The notes under the pieces were generated by a model. The model searched no databases, had not been told where the DNA came from, and saw only the letters and a list, made by a program, of their open reading frames with translations. The translations under genes and the position numbers were made by a program. A stretch of 64,000 nt of DNA from Alcanivorax sp. DG881 (lineage in GTDB: Bacteria > Pseudomonadota > Gammaproteobacteria > Pseudomonadales > Alcanivoracaceae): contig NZ_DS989915.1 in the NCBI RefSeq assembly GCF_000155615.1, forward strand, positions 2,987,538 to 3,051,537, in the 5' to 3' direction. This document shows positions 56,485 through 64,000 of this stretch, piece after piece; the first letter of the stretch is position 1; every line of letters begins with the position of its first letter.

Positions 56485-57414
56485 ATGAAAACCCGTATCG
56501 ACTCTGTCGAAGACATTATTCGCAGCTTCTCCGAGCAGGGCTACATTTGCAGCGAGCGTATTGCGCTGGCGGTGTACCTGGCGGCGCAGTTACACAAGCC
56601 GGTGCTGGTGGAAGGCCCGCCGGGAGTGGGCAAAACCGAGCTGGCAAAAGCGGCCGCCGCCTTTCTGGAGGCGCCGCTGATCCGCTTGCAGTGCTATGAA
56701 GGGCTGGATGAAAGCCGGGCGCTATACGAATGGAAGTACGGCAAGCAGTTGCTGTATACGCAACTGCTGCGCGACAAGCTCGGTGGCATGCTGGCCGATA
56801 CGGATAGCCTGGAAGCCAGCATGGATCGCCTGGGCGACCTGGGTGAGGCTTTCTACAGTGAAACTTTCCTGGAGCCGCGCCCCCTGTTGCATGCGCTACG
56901 CAGTGAGGAACCTGCGGTACTGTTGATCGATGAGATCGACAAGGCTGACCAGGAGTTCGAGGCGTTTCTGCTGGAGTTATTGTCGGATTTCCAGATTTCC
57001 ATTCCCGAGTTGGGCACCGTCAAGGCGCGCCATCAGCCTCTGGTGTTGTTGACCAGTAACGACCAGCGTGAGTTGTCCGATGCGCTCAAGCGCCGCTGTT
57101 TGCACCTGTATATTCCCTATCCCGAAGCCGAGCTGGAAGTACAGATCGTGGCGGCGCGAGTGCCGGATCTGGATGCCCGATTGCGTGAGCAGTTGGTGGC
57201 GTTTATCCAGTACCTGCGCGAGCAGGACATGAAAAAATTGCCGGCCATTTCCGAAACCCTGGACTGGGCCCGGGCTCTGGTGTTGTTGCATGCGGATTCG
57301 CTGGAGCAGGAGCAGGTAGCGGATACGCTCAATCTGGTTTTGAAGACCGAGCAGGACGTGACTTTGGCGCGGGAATTGTTGCCTGCCTGGTTGCGCAAAC
57401 TGGGCAAACGCTGA
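56485..57414 (+). CDS. MoxR-family AAA+ ATPase
   Basis: The 309-residue protein has an AAA+ core: Walker A GPPGVGKTELAK (44-55), Walker B AVLLIDEIDKADQEFEAFLLELLSD, sensor 1 LVLLTSNDQRELSDALKRRCLHLYI. Members of the MoxR branch work with VWA proteins as chaperones for metallo-enzymes or complexes. ATG 56485 with CAGGAGTGCCC is preferred over the ATG 56356. The next gene overlaps by one base (TGATG), as in CoxD/CoxE and related pairs. Confidence 0.93.
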   Translation: MKTRIDSVEDIIRSFSEQGYICSERIALAVYLAAQLHKPVLVEGPPGVGKTELAKAAAAFLEAPLIRLQCYEGLDESRALYEWKYGKQLLYTQLLRDKLGGMLADTDSLEASMDRLGDLGEAFYSETFLEPRPLLHALRSEEPAVLLIDEIDKADQEFEAFLLELLSDFQISIPELGTVKARHQPLVLLTSNDQRELSDALKRRCLHLYIPYPEAELEVQIVAARVPDLDARLREQLVAFIQYLREQDMKKLPAISETLDWARALVLLHADSLEQEQVADTLNLVLKTEQDVTLARELLPAWLRKLGKR

Positions 57415-58775
57415 TGCCGGTCCGTCGCCTTTCAGAATTTGTGCAGGCGCTGCGGGGGGCGGGCTTGCGGATATCGCCGGATGAGGCCACCCAAGGCATG
57501 GATGCGGCGGCGCTGGTGGGCTATCAAGGGCGGCAACGTTTCCATGATGCGTTGGCGATGACGCTGGTGAAGCGCGAAGACGATCGCCCTGCGTTTGAGG
57601 AAACCTTCGCGCGTTTCTTTGCGGTGACGTCCGGCGTGGCGTCGGCCGCACCGCAAGACAGCGCCATGCCGGCTCCTGTAGGGGATGCGGGCGAGGGGGA
57701 TGAGGGGCTGGCGGGGGACGGCGTAGAGAGCGATGCTGCCGATCTGACGACACAAACCCCTGCCGAGCTGGACCAGCGGCTGGCCGAGGCCGCGGCACAA
57801 ATGGATTTTACCCAGATGGAGGTGATTACCCAGCAGGGCCTGTACACCCGTCGTTTGCTGATGAACATGGGCATGGGCGCGGTGGATGATCGCATTCTGC
57901 AGCTGGACCAGGGCGATGCGCCCGGCCAGGCGCGGGCAGAGATGTTGCGCCAGTGGCGGCGAGAGGTGCGCGAACAGGCTGCCGGCCATGTGCGTCGCCA
58001 GTTTCTGCTGCACGGTGCCGGCAAGGGCCGGGCGTTGCGGGAACAGACCATGCGTGCTGTGCCGTTCCGCCATTTGCGTGAATTCCAGGAAGTGAAAACC
58101 CTGGTGCGTCGCATGGCTCGGCGCCTGGCCAGCCTCCACCAGCGGCGCATGAAAAAAAGTCGTCGCGGCATGCTGGATGCCCGGCGGACCCTGGTGGCCA
58201 GTATTCGTCACGACGGGGTTCCCGCCCGATTGCACTGGCGCCAGCGGCCCGTGCAGAAAAGCCGGGTGATGGTGATTTGTGATGTTTCCAGTTCGGTGAG
58301 TGATGCCGCCCGTTTCCTGCTCCAGTTTCTCTACGCCATGAACGATGTGCTGCCACGGGTGCGCAGCTTTGCGTTCGCATCGCGGTTTGATGAAATCAGC
58401 GAGGATTTTCAGCGCTACAGTCCTGACGTGGCGGTGGGGCGGGTGCTGGATCGGCTTTCCGGTAGTGGTACCGATTACGGCGAAATGTTTGCGGATTTCT
58501 GGCGCCGTTGCGAGCGGGAGCTGGATAGCCACACCACGGTTATCATTCTCGGCGATGCCCGCAACAACTATCTCCCGGAAGGCGCGGAGGTGTTGCAGCA
58601 GATTCGTCGGCGGGTAAAGCAGGTCTGGTGGCTGAACCCGGAAGCCCGCTCTCGCTGGAACAGTGGCGATGCGGTGATGGATCGTTATCTGCCCCATTGC
58701 CGGCTGGCCCGCCAGTGCGCCTCGCTGGATAATCTTGAGCGAATTGTGGATTCGTTGCTCAAGGGACTGAACTAG
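57414..58775 (+). CDS. VWA-domain CoxE-like protein
   Basis: The 453-residue protein has an N-terminal helical part, an acidic low-complexity stretch at about 80-120, and a VWA domain with MIDAS motif ICDVSSSVSD (Asp290, Ser292, Ser294). GSGTDYGEMF is the second MIDAS element. It ends in NLERIVDSLLKGLN. It is a partner of the preceding MoxR ATPase; in other organisms such pairs insert metals or assemble cofactors. The start overlaps the MoxR stop by one base (TGATG). The target complex in this organism is not evident from the window. Confidence 0.9.
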   Translation: MPVRRLSEFVQALRGAGLRISPDEATQGMDAAALVGYQGRQRFHDALAMTLVKREDDRPAFEETFARFFAVTSGVASAAPQDSAMPAPVGDAGEGDEGLAGDGVESDAADLTTQTPAELDQRLAEAAAQMDFTQMEVITQQGLYTRRLLMNMGMGAVDDRILQLDQGDAPGQARAEMLRQWRREVREQAAGHVRRQFLLHGAGKGRALREQTMRAVPFRHLREFQEVKTLVRRMARRLASLHQRRMKKSRRGMLDARRTLVASIRHDGVPARLHWRQRPVQKSRVMVICDVSSSVSDAARFLLQFLYAMNDVLPRVRSFAFASRFDEISEDFQRYSPDVAVGRVLDRLSGSGTDYGEMFADFWRRCERELDSHTTVIILGDARNNYLPEGAEVLQQIRRRVKQVWWLNPEARSRWNSGDAVMDRYLPHCRLARQCASLDNLERIVDSLLKGLN

Positions 58776-58801
58776 GCGTTATCCAGGGATTAGTCCGGGG
58801 A

Positions 58802-61228
58802 TTAGCCGTTATGGTTTTTTGGCGGTCGTGTTCCGCCGTCACGGAGGATTTGCCGCAAGGTGGTTTGCAGGCGTGCCAGGTTAACCGGTTTGGCCAGATG
58901 CCCGATCATGCCCGCATCGTGACAGGCATGGATCTTGTCCGGTATGGCGTGGGCTGTGAGGGCAATAATGGGCACCCAGGGCAGGCGGCCTTCCTGTTGC
59001 AGCTTGATCACTGCCCGCGAGGTTTCAAAGCCGTCCATGTCCGGCATTTCGCAATCCATTAGTACCAGGTCGAAGGGCTGTTCTGCGGACATCAAGACGG
59101 CGATCGCTTCCAGCCCGCTCTCCGCCACTTCTGTCTCGTAGCCCAGTTTTTGGCACAGCCCTTCGGCCACCATCAGGTTGATGTGGTTGTCGTCCACAAT
59201 CAGCAGGCGGCCGCCGGACAGGCCTGGCAGGCTGTCTGCGACGGGTTCCGAGGTAAAGGTATCGGCGCGTTCCGTGGATGGAATGGGGAGCCGGAACCAG
59301 AAGCGCGAGCCCTGTTTGGGCTGGCTGTCCACACCGATTTCTCCTCCCATGATTTCTACCAGTTGCCGGCAAATGGCAAGCCCGAGGCCGGTGCCGCCGT
59401 AACGCCGGCTGGTGGAACTGTCGCCTTGTTGGAAGTGATCGAAGAGTCGGCGTTGTTGTTCCTCGGAAATACCGATACCGCTGTCATGCACTTCAAAAAA
59501 GGCGTAATCCGCGTTGTCCGGGTCCCGTTGCACCCGCACGGTGATAGTGCCGTTGTCGGTGAATTTCACCGCGTTGCTGATCAGGTTTACCAGAATTTGT
59601 CGTAGCCGCACCGGGTCGCCAAGGCAGCGTTCACCCACGTGAGGAGCAATCTCCAGGGTCAGGGTGTTGGAGTGAACGTGGGCCTTGTGCTGGAACAGGG
59701 CCAGGGATTCATTGATCAGGTTGAACAGGTTGAAGCTGGTTTGCTCGATGGGCATTTTGCCCGCTTCGATGCGGGAATAATCGAGAATGTCGTTGATCAG
59801 GTTCAGCAGGCTGTTACCGGACTGTTCAATCACGTTCAGGTTGTGGCGTTGCTCATCATCCAGGGGGGTGCCCTTGAGCATGTCCACGGTGCCGATAATG
59901 CCGTTTAGCGGCGTGCGAATTTCGTGGCTCATGACGGCCAGAAATTCGCTGCGCGCACTGAGTGCAGCGTTCAGCTCGCCGGTGCGTTCGGTGACGCGTT
60001 GCTCCAGTACTTCGTTGGCTTCGCGCTGAATGCGGGCATTCTCGCTTTTCAGTACGGTCATGCGATGTGCCAGCGCAAACGATAACAGCAGTGCTTCTGT
60101 AAAGGTGCCCAGCTGCATGATGTTTTCCAGTATCCAGCCGCCATCGATAAGCTGAAAGGTTTTCAAAATATAGGCCATGGTGGCCAGTGCCACGGCGGTA
60201 AATGCCAACAGAAAATAGCGGGCGGGGCTGTAGCCCTGCCGGATCAACCAGATAGACAGGGCGATGGCGATAAGCGGCCAGGGCAGGATAACGGCAGTGC
60301 TGGCCTGGATGAAAAAATGAAAATTTATCAGCGTCAGCGGTGCAAATAGCGCCAATACGCTGGCGGTGGCCACCAGCCAGCGATTGATGGCGGGGGCGCG
60401 CTTTTTCAGCTCCAGAAACTGGCAAGTAAACAGAATGGAAAATGCCAGCGTGAGCAGGTTCAGGATTGGTAATGAGTAATGGTTCCAAAGCGTGGCCTGG
60501 GGCCAGAGCCACTGATAGCTCAGCCCTTCGCGGGTGAACAGGTTCAGGGTGAACGTGCCCAGATAGAGAACATAAAGCAGGTAACTGCGGTCCCGGATGG
60601 AGACAAATATCAGCAGGTTGAACAGAAAGATGGCCACCATGGCGCCGAAATACAGCCCATGAAAAATGGACACCTGGGTGTCTTGCTGATTGAAGGCGAT
60701 GGGCGACATCAGCGAGATCGGCAGCTCAATGACATTGTCGCCCTGGGCACGCAGCAGCAGATAACGTTGCGCATTCACCGGCAGATCAAGGGTGGAGACC
60801 AGGTGATTGTGGGCAAAGGTGCGGGTGTCGAAGGGAACGCGATCGCCAAGGCGGTTGTGCCACAGCCGTGTGCCTTGCCGGTCGAACAGGTAGAGGTCGA
60901 GATAGTCCAGGTGGGGGCGTCCCAGTCGGACAAACCACAAGGCCTGTTGGCTCTGGTTGTCGATCGGTACCAGGAACCACTGCAATCCTTCACGAAAGCC
61001 CAGTGAAGGGTACTTGTCGTGAATTTCTTCGCCTTCGCCATCGATAAAGGCCTGCAAAGCCATTTTCGGGCTATAGGCGTGCTGGCTATCGGCGAGCCAT
61101 TGCATGCCCAGAGACGCCTGGTAGCTGTCCTGGTTATTGGTGAGGGTCAAGCTGTGGGCTGACGTGGCCAGCACGAGCAGCAAAAGGCTGGCAATTCCCT
61201 GCCTGAAGATGACGAATCCCTGTGTCAT
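58802..61228 (-). CDS. Hybrid sensor histidine kinase with 7TMR-DISM input domain
   Basis: The 808-residue protein starts with a signal peptide. A periplasmic DISM extracellular domain (30-180), then seven membrane segments (about 185-385), follow. A coiled-coil of about 40 residues leads to the kinase: FLAVMSHEIRTPLNGIIG with phospho-accepting His435, N box VNLISNAVKF, G boxes DSGIGI and GGTGLGLAI. A receiver domain is attached at the C-terminus with phospho-accepting Asp725 in LVLMDCEMPDMDG. ATG 61228 with AGGATCGGGA is preferred over the GTG 61246. It is a carbohydrate or lipid sensing type by family analogy; the ligand is unknown. Confidence 0.9.
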   Translation of the reverse strand: MTQGFVIFRQGIASLLLLVLATSAHSLTLTNNQDSYQASLGMQWLADSQHAYSPKMALQAFIDGEGEEIHDKYPSLGFREGLQWFLVPIDNQSQQALWFVRLGRPHLDYLDLYLFDRQGTRLWHNRLGDRVPFDTRTFAHNHLVSTLDLPVNAQRYLLLRAQGDNVIELPISLMSPIAFNQQDTQVSIFHGLYFGAMVAIFLFNLLIFVSIRDRSYLLYVLYLGTFTLNLFTREGLSYQWLWPQATLWNHYSLPILNLLTLAFSILFTCQFLELKKRAPAINRWLVATASVLALFAPLTLINFHFFIQASTAVILPWPLIAIALSIWLIRQGYSPARYFLLAFTAVALATMAYILKTFQLIDGGWILENIMQLGTFTEALLLSFALAHRMTVLKSENARIQREANEVLEQRVTERTGELNAALSARSEFLAVMSHEIRTPLNGIIGTVDMLKGTPLDDEQRHNLNVIEQSGNSLLNLINDILDYSRIEAGKMPIEQTSFNLFNLINESLALFQHKAHVHSNTLTLEIAPHVGERCLGDPVRLRQILVNLISNAVKFTDNGTITVRVQRDPDNADYAFFEVHDSGIGISEEQQRRLFDHFQQGDSSTSRRYGGTGLGLAICRQLVEIMGGEIGVDSQPKQGSRFWFRLPIPSTERADTFTSEPVADSLPGLSGGRLLIVDDNHINLMVAEGLCQKLGYETEVAESGLEAIAVLMSAEQPFDLVLMDCEMPDMDGFETSRAVIKLQQEGRLPWVPIIALTAHAIPDKIHACHDAGMIGHLAKPVNLARLQTTLRQILRDGGTRPPKNHNG

Positions 61229-61364
61229 TCCCGATCCTGTTATCACTGTTATGTGGATACGGAGTTGGTGTTACTGATTCATTTTACAGAATTTACCGTA
61301 GTCACTGGAACTGTGCGACAAACAACGTCTCGAAATGGGTGACTTAACGGAAAAGGAGTCCTGT

Positions 61365-61916
61365 ATGAAAGTCATTATGCGTAATGCACTGGTATTGTCC
61401 TGTTCACTGATTGCTGCCCCGGGTGCGTTTGCGGCCGGTCCCTACATTGGCGGTAACTACAGTCAGATCCAGTACGACAATGAAGAATTCGATACGGACA
61501 CCCTGAAAATCGACTCGGCCACGGTTAATGCCGGGTTTGAGTTTACCGATTTTCTGGCGCTGGAAGCGCGTGGTGGCCTGGGGTTTGATGAAGATTCTCA
61601 GGGTATCGCGGACTTCGAAATGGACCACCTGTACGGGGGTTACGTGAAGCTCGGCGCGCCCATTGGCGAAACAATCCGCCCGTATGTCATCGGCGGTTAT
61701 ACCAAGGTGAAAGGCAAGGTATCGGCCAATGGCACGGTAGCCGGTGTGGACTACTCCTACAGCGATACCGAAACGTTTGAAGACGAGTCTTATGGTGCCG
61801 GCCTGGATTTCAATATCACCGATACCGTTGGCGCCAACCTTGAATACATGCGCTATGTGGATACCGATGAAGAGGAGATTTCGGGTATCAGCGTGGGGCT
61901 GCGTTCCGCGTTCTGA
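61365..61916 (+). CDS. Outer membrane beta-barrel protein
   Basis: The 183-residue protein begins with a signal peptide (MKVIMRNALVLSCSLIAAPGAFA, cleavage before AGPY, about residue 24). An alternating hydrophobic/hydrophilic pattern suits an eight-stranded barrel: GPYIGGNYSQIQYD, ALEARGGLGF, HLYGGYVKLGAPIGETIRPYVIGGYTKVKG. The final aromatic residue in GISVGLRSAF is typical of BAM substrates. Loops are acidic. ATG with AAAAGGAGTCC upstream is preferred over the start at 61335. Divergent from the kinase gene. A strong terminator follows. Confidence 0.88.
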   Translation: MKVIMRNALVLSCSLIAAPGAFAAGPYIGGNYSQIQYDNEEFDTDTLKIDSATVNAGFEFTDFLALEARGGLGFDEDSQGIADFEMDHLYGGYVKLGAPIGETIRPYVIGGYTKVKGKVSANGTVAGVDYSYSDTETFEDESYGAGLDFNITDTVGANLEYMRYVDTDEEEISGISVGLRSAF

Positions 61917-61942
61917 TTGCGGTAGCCAACACAAGGACACCA

Positions 61943-61971
61943 AAAAGCCCCTCCCAGTGAGGGGTTTTTTG
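61943..61971. terminator. Bidirectional terminator between OMP and UbiB-family genes
   Basis: AAAAAGCCCCTC-CCAGT-GAGGGGTTTTTT, with A run before and T run after the stem. It ends the + strand OMP gene and also the minus-strand UbiB-family gene, which are convergent. Confidence 0.9.
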
Positions 61972-62001
61972 GTGGTGGCAGAGGCTGCCTGTTGGCGTGC
62001 T

Positions 62002-63336
62002 TCAGTCTCCGGGGGCTGCTGCGTTGATCGCTTTTTCCAGGTTGGGGCGAAATGCGGTGTTCACGCCGAGTTTCATCATGGTCCAGTAATGCCCGCTGAT
62101 GACCCGTTCGACCAGCAGGCTGCGCGAGGAGGGCTGGAATTTGAGCATCTGCTCCAGTGGAGTGCGCTTCACCTGACGCATGATGTCGGTATGCAGCTGT
62201 GAATCTCCGAAATCGTAGGGCTCGTCATCAAAGGCGCGCAGTAACAGCTCGATCCAGACCGCATAAAAATCATCGCTGACCCGGGTATCTTTTTTGCGGG
62301 CACCCAGCTCCAGCAGCAGGGTGTCCAGAGCCCCCCATTCCTTGTTGATGGCGGTGCGCACCAGGCGTTTCAGCAATTCGGCATCCTGCTCTGGCAGGCG
62401 CTTTACCGCGCCAAAGTCGTAGATCACGATGGTGCCATCCGGGCGGAAGGCAAAGTTGCCAGGGTGAGGGTCGCAATGGACCGCACGTAACTGAAAGATT
62501 TGCTGGCCGATGGCATCGAAGAGTCGCTCACCCAGCTGGTTACGGGTGCTCTGGTCGAAGCCGTGCGCATCGTCCACCTGGTCCAGTGCGGTGCCGGTTT
62601 CGTAACTCAGTGTCAGCACCTTCTCGCTGGAGAGGGTCGGGAAAACCCGGGGGATGACCAGCCAGGGCTGATCCTGGTGGAAGACCTGAAAATGCTCCAG
62701 GTTGTTGGCTTCCTGCCGGTAATCCAGTTCCTCATGGAGCTGATTGCGAATTTCCCTGAATACCGCATCCAGTGCCGCTTCATCCACTTTCAGCAAACTG
62801 CCCAGGCGCAGAATGCGGCGCAGGTGCTTCATGTCCGAGTCGATGGATTCCTTGACTGCCGGGTATTGCACTTTTACCACCACCTCGGCGCCGTCCGGGG
62901 TCAGCGCGTAGTGCACCTGGCCAATGGAGGCCGCGGCAAAGGGTTGTTCATCGAACCGGGTGAATAATTCGTTGAGCGGCGCGCCGAGTTCACGCTCCAG
63001 TTGCCGTCGTATCACATGGAACGGCATGGGGGCGGAAGCATTCTGGAGGACTTTCAGTTGATCGCTGATTTCGGCAGGCAGGATGTCCTGCATCTGGGAG
63101 GCAATCTGGCCGACTTTCATGACCGCGCCTTTCATCTCACCAAGCGTTGCTGCCACTTCCTTGCCGATGTGTTGCAGCAGCTTTTCCCGGTCCGCCGCTT
63201 TGGACTGGTCCGACTGAAAAAGTCCTTTGACTTGGTGGCCCGCCACCCGGGTTGCGATAGAGGTGGTCATGCCGGTGAGGCGGAACAAGCGGCCAGTAGC
63301 GGTAGTGGGGCGTTTTCGGCGACGGTCGTCGGCCAT
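62002..63336 (-). CDS. UbiB/ABC1 (ADCK) family atypical kinase
   Basis: The 444-residue protein has the family KxGQ motif (GAVMKVGQIASQMQDILP; Lys74-Val-Gly-Gln77). It also has the alanine-rich nucleotide loop FAAASIGQVHYA, VVVKVQYPAV, catalytic AVHCDPHPGNFAFRPDG, and IVIYDFGAVKRL. UbiB-like members support ubiquinone biosynthesis and lipid handling as an atypical kinase or ATPase. No membrane helices are clear at the C-terminus, so it is closer to the AarF-like soluble branch than to UbiB itself. ATG 63336 lacks a good Shine-Dalgarno. It is downstream of the phasin gene on the same strand, 210 bases apart. Confidence 0.88.
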   Translation of the reverse strand: MADDRRRKRPTTATGRLFRLTGMTTSIATRVAGHQVKGLFQSDQSKAADREKLLQHIGKEVAATLGEMKGAVMKVGQIASQMQDILPAEISDQLKVLQNASAPMPFHVIRRQLERELGAPLNELFTRFDEQPFAAASIGQVHYALTPDGAEVVVKVQYPAVKESIDSDMKHLRRILRLGSLLKVDEAALDAVFREIRNQLHEELDYRQEANNLEHFQVFHQDQPWLVIPRVFPTLSSEKVLTLSYETGTALDQVDDAHGFDQSTRNQLGERLFDAIGQQIFQLRAVHCDPHPGNFAFRPDGTIVIYDFGAVKRLPEQDAELLKRLVRTAINKEWGALDTLLLELGARKKDTRVSDDFYAVWIELLLRAFDDEPYDFGDSQLHTDIMRQVKRTPLEQMLKFQPSSRSLLVERVISGHYWTMMKLGVNTAFRPNLEKAINAAAPGD

Positions 63337-63459
63337 GGGTAAAACCTCGCGGGTTTTCTTGTTATGTCTACAGTTGCATCAAGGCTAGCGCCATGGGAGG
63401 CGTGTGCACAAGGTGAAATGGTGACAGAAGGGGCGGGTGGCGCCTGTGAGAGGGAAGGC

Positions 63460-63492
63460 AAAGAAAAGGGGCCCAAATCGGGGCCCCAAAAG
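63460..63492 (-). terminator. Terminator of the phasin gene
   Basis: On the minus strand GGGGCCC-CGATTT-GGGCCCC, with TTTT before the stem and TTTTCTTT after it. It lies about 55 bases past the phasin stop at 63547. Confidence 0.75.
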
Positions 63493-63546
63493 GAGAGTAA
63501 GCAGAATTAAAACAACACGGTTTACAGCATTAACGGTAAAACAGAA

Positions 63547-63975
63547 TCAGGAGCGTTTTTCGCCGGTGGAAACCAGTTCGTTGAACAGTTTCTCGCCTTC
63601 TTCGCGAGCCGTGGCAACAGCGCCCAGGCCGGCCAGCAGGTATTCATTGGTTTCTTCTGCTTTCTCGCCGCGCTCTTTCTTGCCGGCTTCCAGCAGTTTC
63701 TCGTACAGGGCCTGACGCTTTTCCGGAGCGCTGTCGAGCAGTTCGCGGGCGGCAACCAGGGCGCCACGGCTTGCCAGCAGGGCTTTGGGCTTGCTTTCGG
63801 CATCGTCGCCAAAGGCTTTGGAGCCGTTCTCGACGTATTTGTTGAGCAGCTCTTCGGAGCCTTCTTCGGCCTTTTCATAGGCGCCCAAGCCTGCCAGGTA
63901 GAGCTTGTTGCCCAGTTCCTTGGCACGGTTTACCAGAGATTCGCTTTGTTCGCGGAGATCTTTCAGTTCGCCCAT
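63547..63975 (-). CDS. Phasin family protein (PHA granule-associated)
   Basis: The 142-residue protein is Ala/Glu/Lys-rich and helical: MGELKDLREQSESLVNRAKELGNKLYLAGLGAYEKAEEGSEELLNKYVENGSKAFGDDAESK. LAGLGAYEKAEEG is typical of PhaF/PhaI-type phasins, which coat polyhydroxyalkanoate granules. A second matching segment, EYLLAGLGAVATAREEGEKLFNELVSTGEK, is near the C-terminus, so the phasin motif occurs twice. ATG at 63975 with AAGGAATG eight bases upstream is preferred over the ATG at 63984. In this organism it could coat PHA or wax-ester inclusions. Confidence 0.9.
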   Translation of the reverse strand: MGELKDLREQSESLVNRAKELGNKLYLAGLGAYEKAEEGSEELLNKYVENGSKAFGDDAESKPKALLASRGALVAARELLDSAPEKRQALYEKLLEAGKKERGEKAEETNEYLLAGLGAVATAREEGEKLFNELVSTGEKRS

Positions 63976-64000
63976 TTCGATCATTCCTTAACGTTGTCCG

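Overview
The window looks like chromosomal DNA of a marine, oil- or lipid-metabolising gammaproteobacterium, most likely Alcanivorax or a close relative such as Marinobacter. This is inferred from four things. The RNA polymerase and ribosomal proteins are close to those of Pseudomonas. The order uvrA / MFS transporter / ssb is the one known from Pseudomonas. There is a two-domain fatty acyl-CoA reductase of the Marinobacter wax-ester type. A PHA-type phasin is also present. No mobile element, prophage, CRISPR array or rRNA operon was seen.

Bases 1-31500 are the large transcription/translation block, all on the + strand. The order is tRNA-Trp, secE-nusG, rplKAJL-rpoBC, rpsLG-fusA-tuf, S10 operon (rpsJ to rpsQ), spc operon (rplN to rpmJ) and alpha operon (rpsM-rpsK-rpsD-rpoA-rplQ). 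Expected regulatory DNA is visible between the operons: good sigma-70 promoters before rpsL, rpsJ and rpsM, an L10-type leader, an attenuator hairpin pair before rpoB, an S10 leader with an L4-type attenuator hairpin, and terminators after tuf and rplQ. The odd point is the left edge. A pth (peptidyl-tRNA hydrolase) frame without its first ~21 codons abuts tRNA-Trp on the opposite strand.

Bases 31500-43700 hold housekeeping and envelope genes: a DOPA-dioxygenase-like protein, a small unknown protein, a secreted glycerophosphodiesterase, uvrA with a LexA box, a CsgD/VpsT-like regulator, a YajR-like MFS transporter, ssb, and a type II secretion segment gspN-gspC-gspD. Bases 43700-48000 hold a class III adenylate cyclase overlapping a lipoprotein gene, and an epoxide hydrolase overlapping a MazG-like pyrophosphohydrolase.

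Bases 48000-54700 are the most lineage-specific part. A minus-strand cluster carries a GMC oxidoreductase, a frameshifted unknown gene and an AttH/CrtC-like protein. Next comes the fatty acyl-CoA reductase gene, divergent from a FabR-like TetR regulator, with two palindromic operators between them. The cluster may serve fatty alcohol and wax-ester metabolism (inference). Bases 54700-64000 carry a CxxC protein, a nitroreductase, an ABM monooxygenase, a MoxR ATPase/VWA pair, a hybrid 7TMR-DISM histidine kinase, a small outer membrane barrel, a UbiB-family kinase and a phasin.

Three intergenic quasi-palindromes built from short iterated words (36814-36889, 47994-48087, 51722-51765) each abut stop codons. 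They differ in sequence but share an architecture. I did not find a convincing wholly new system. The best leads are the FAR/TetR control region, the GMC-lipocalin cluster, the structured stretch with an orphan terminator at 51582-51706, and the truncated pth.
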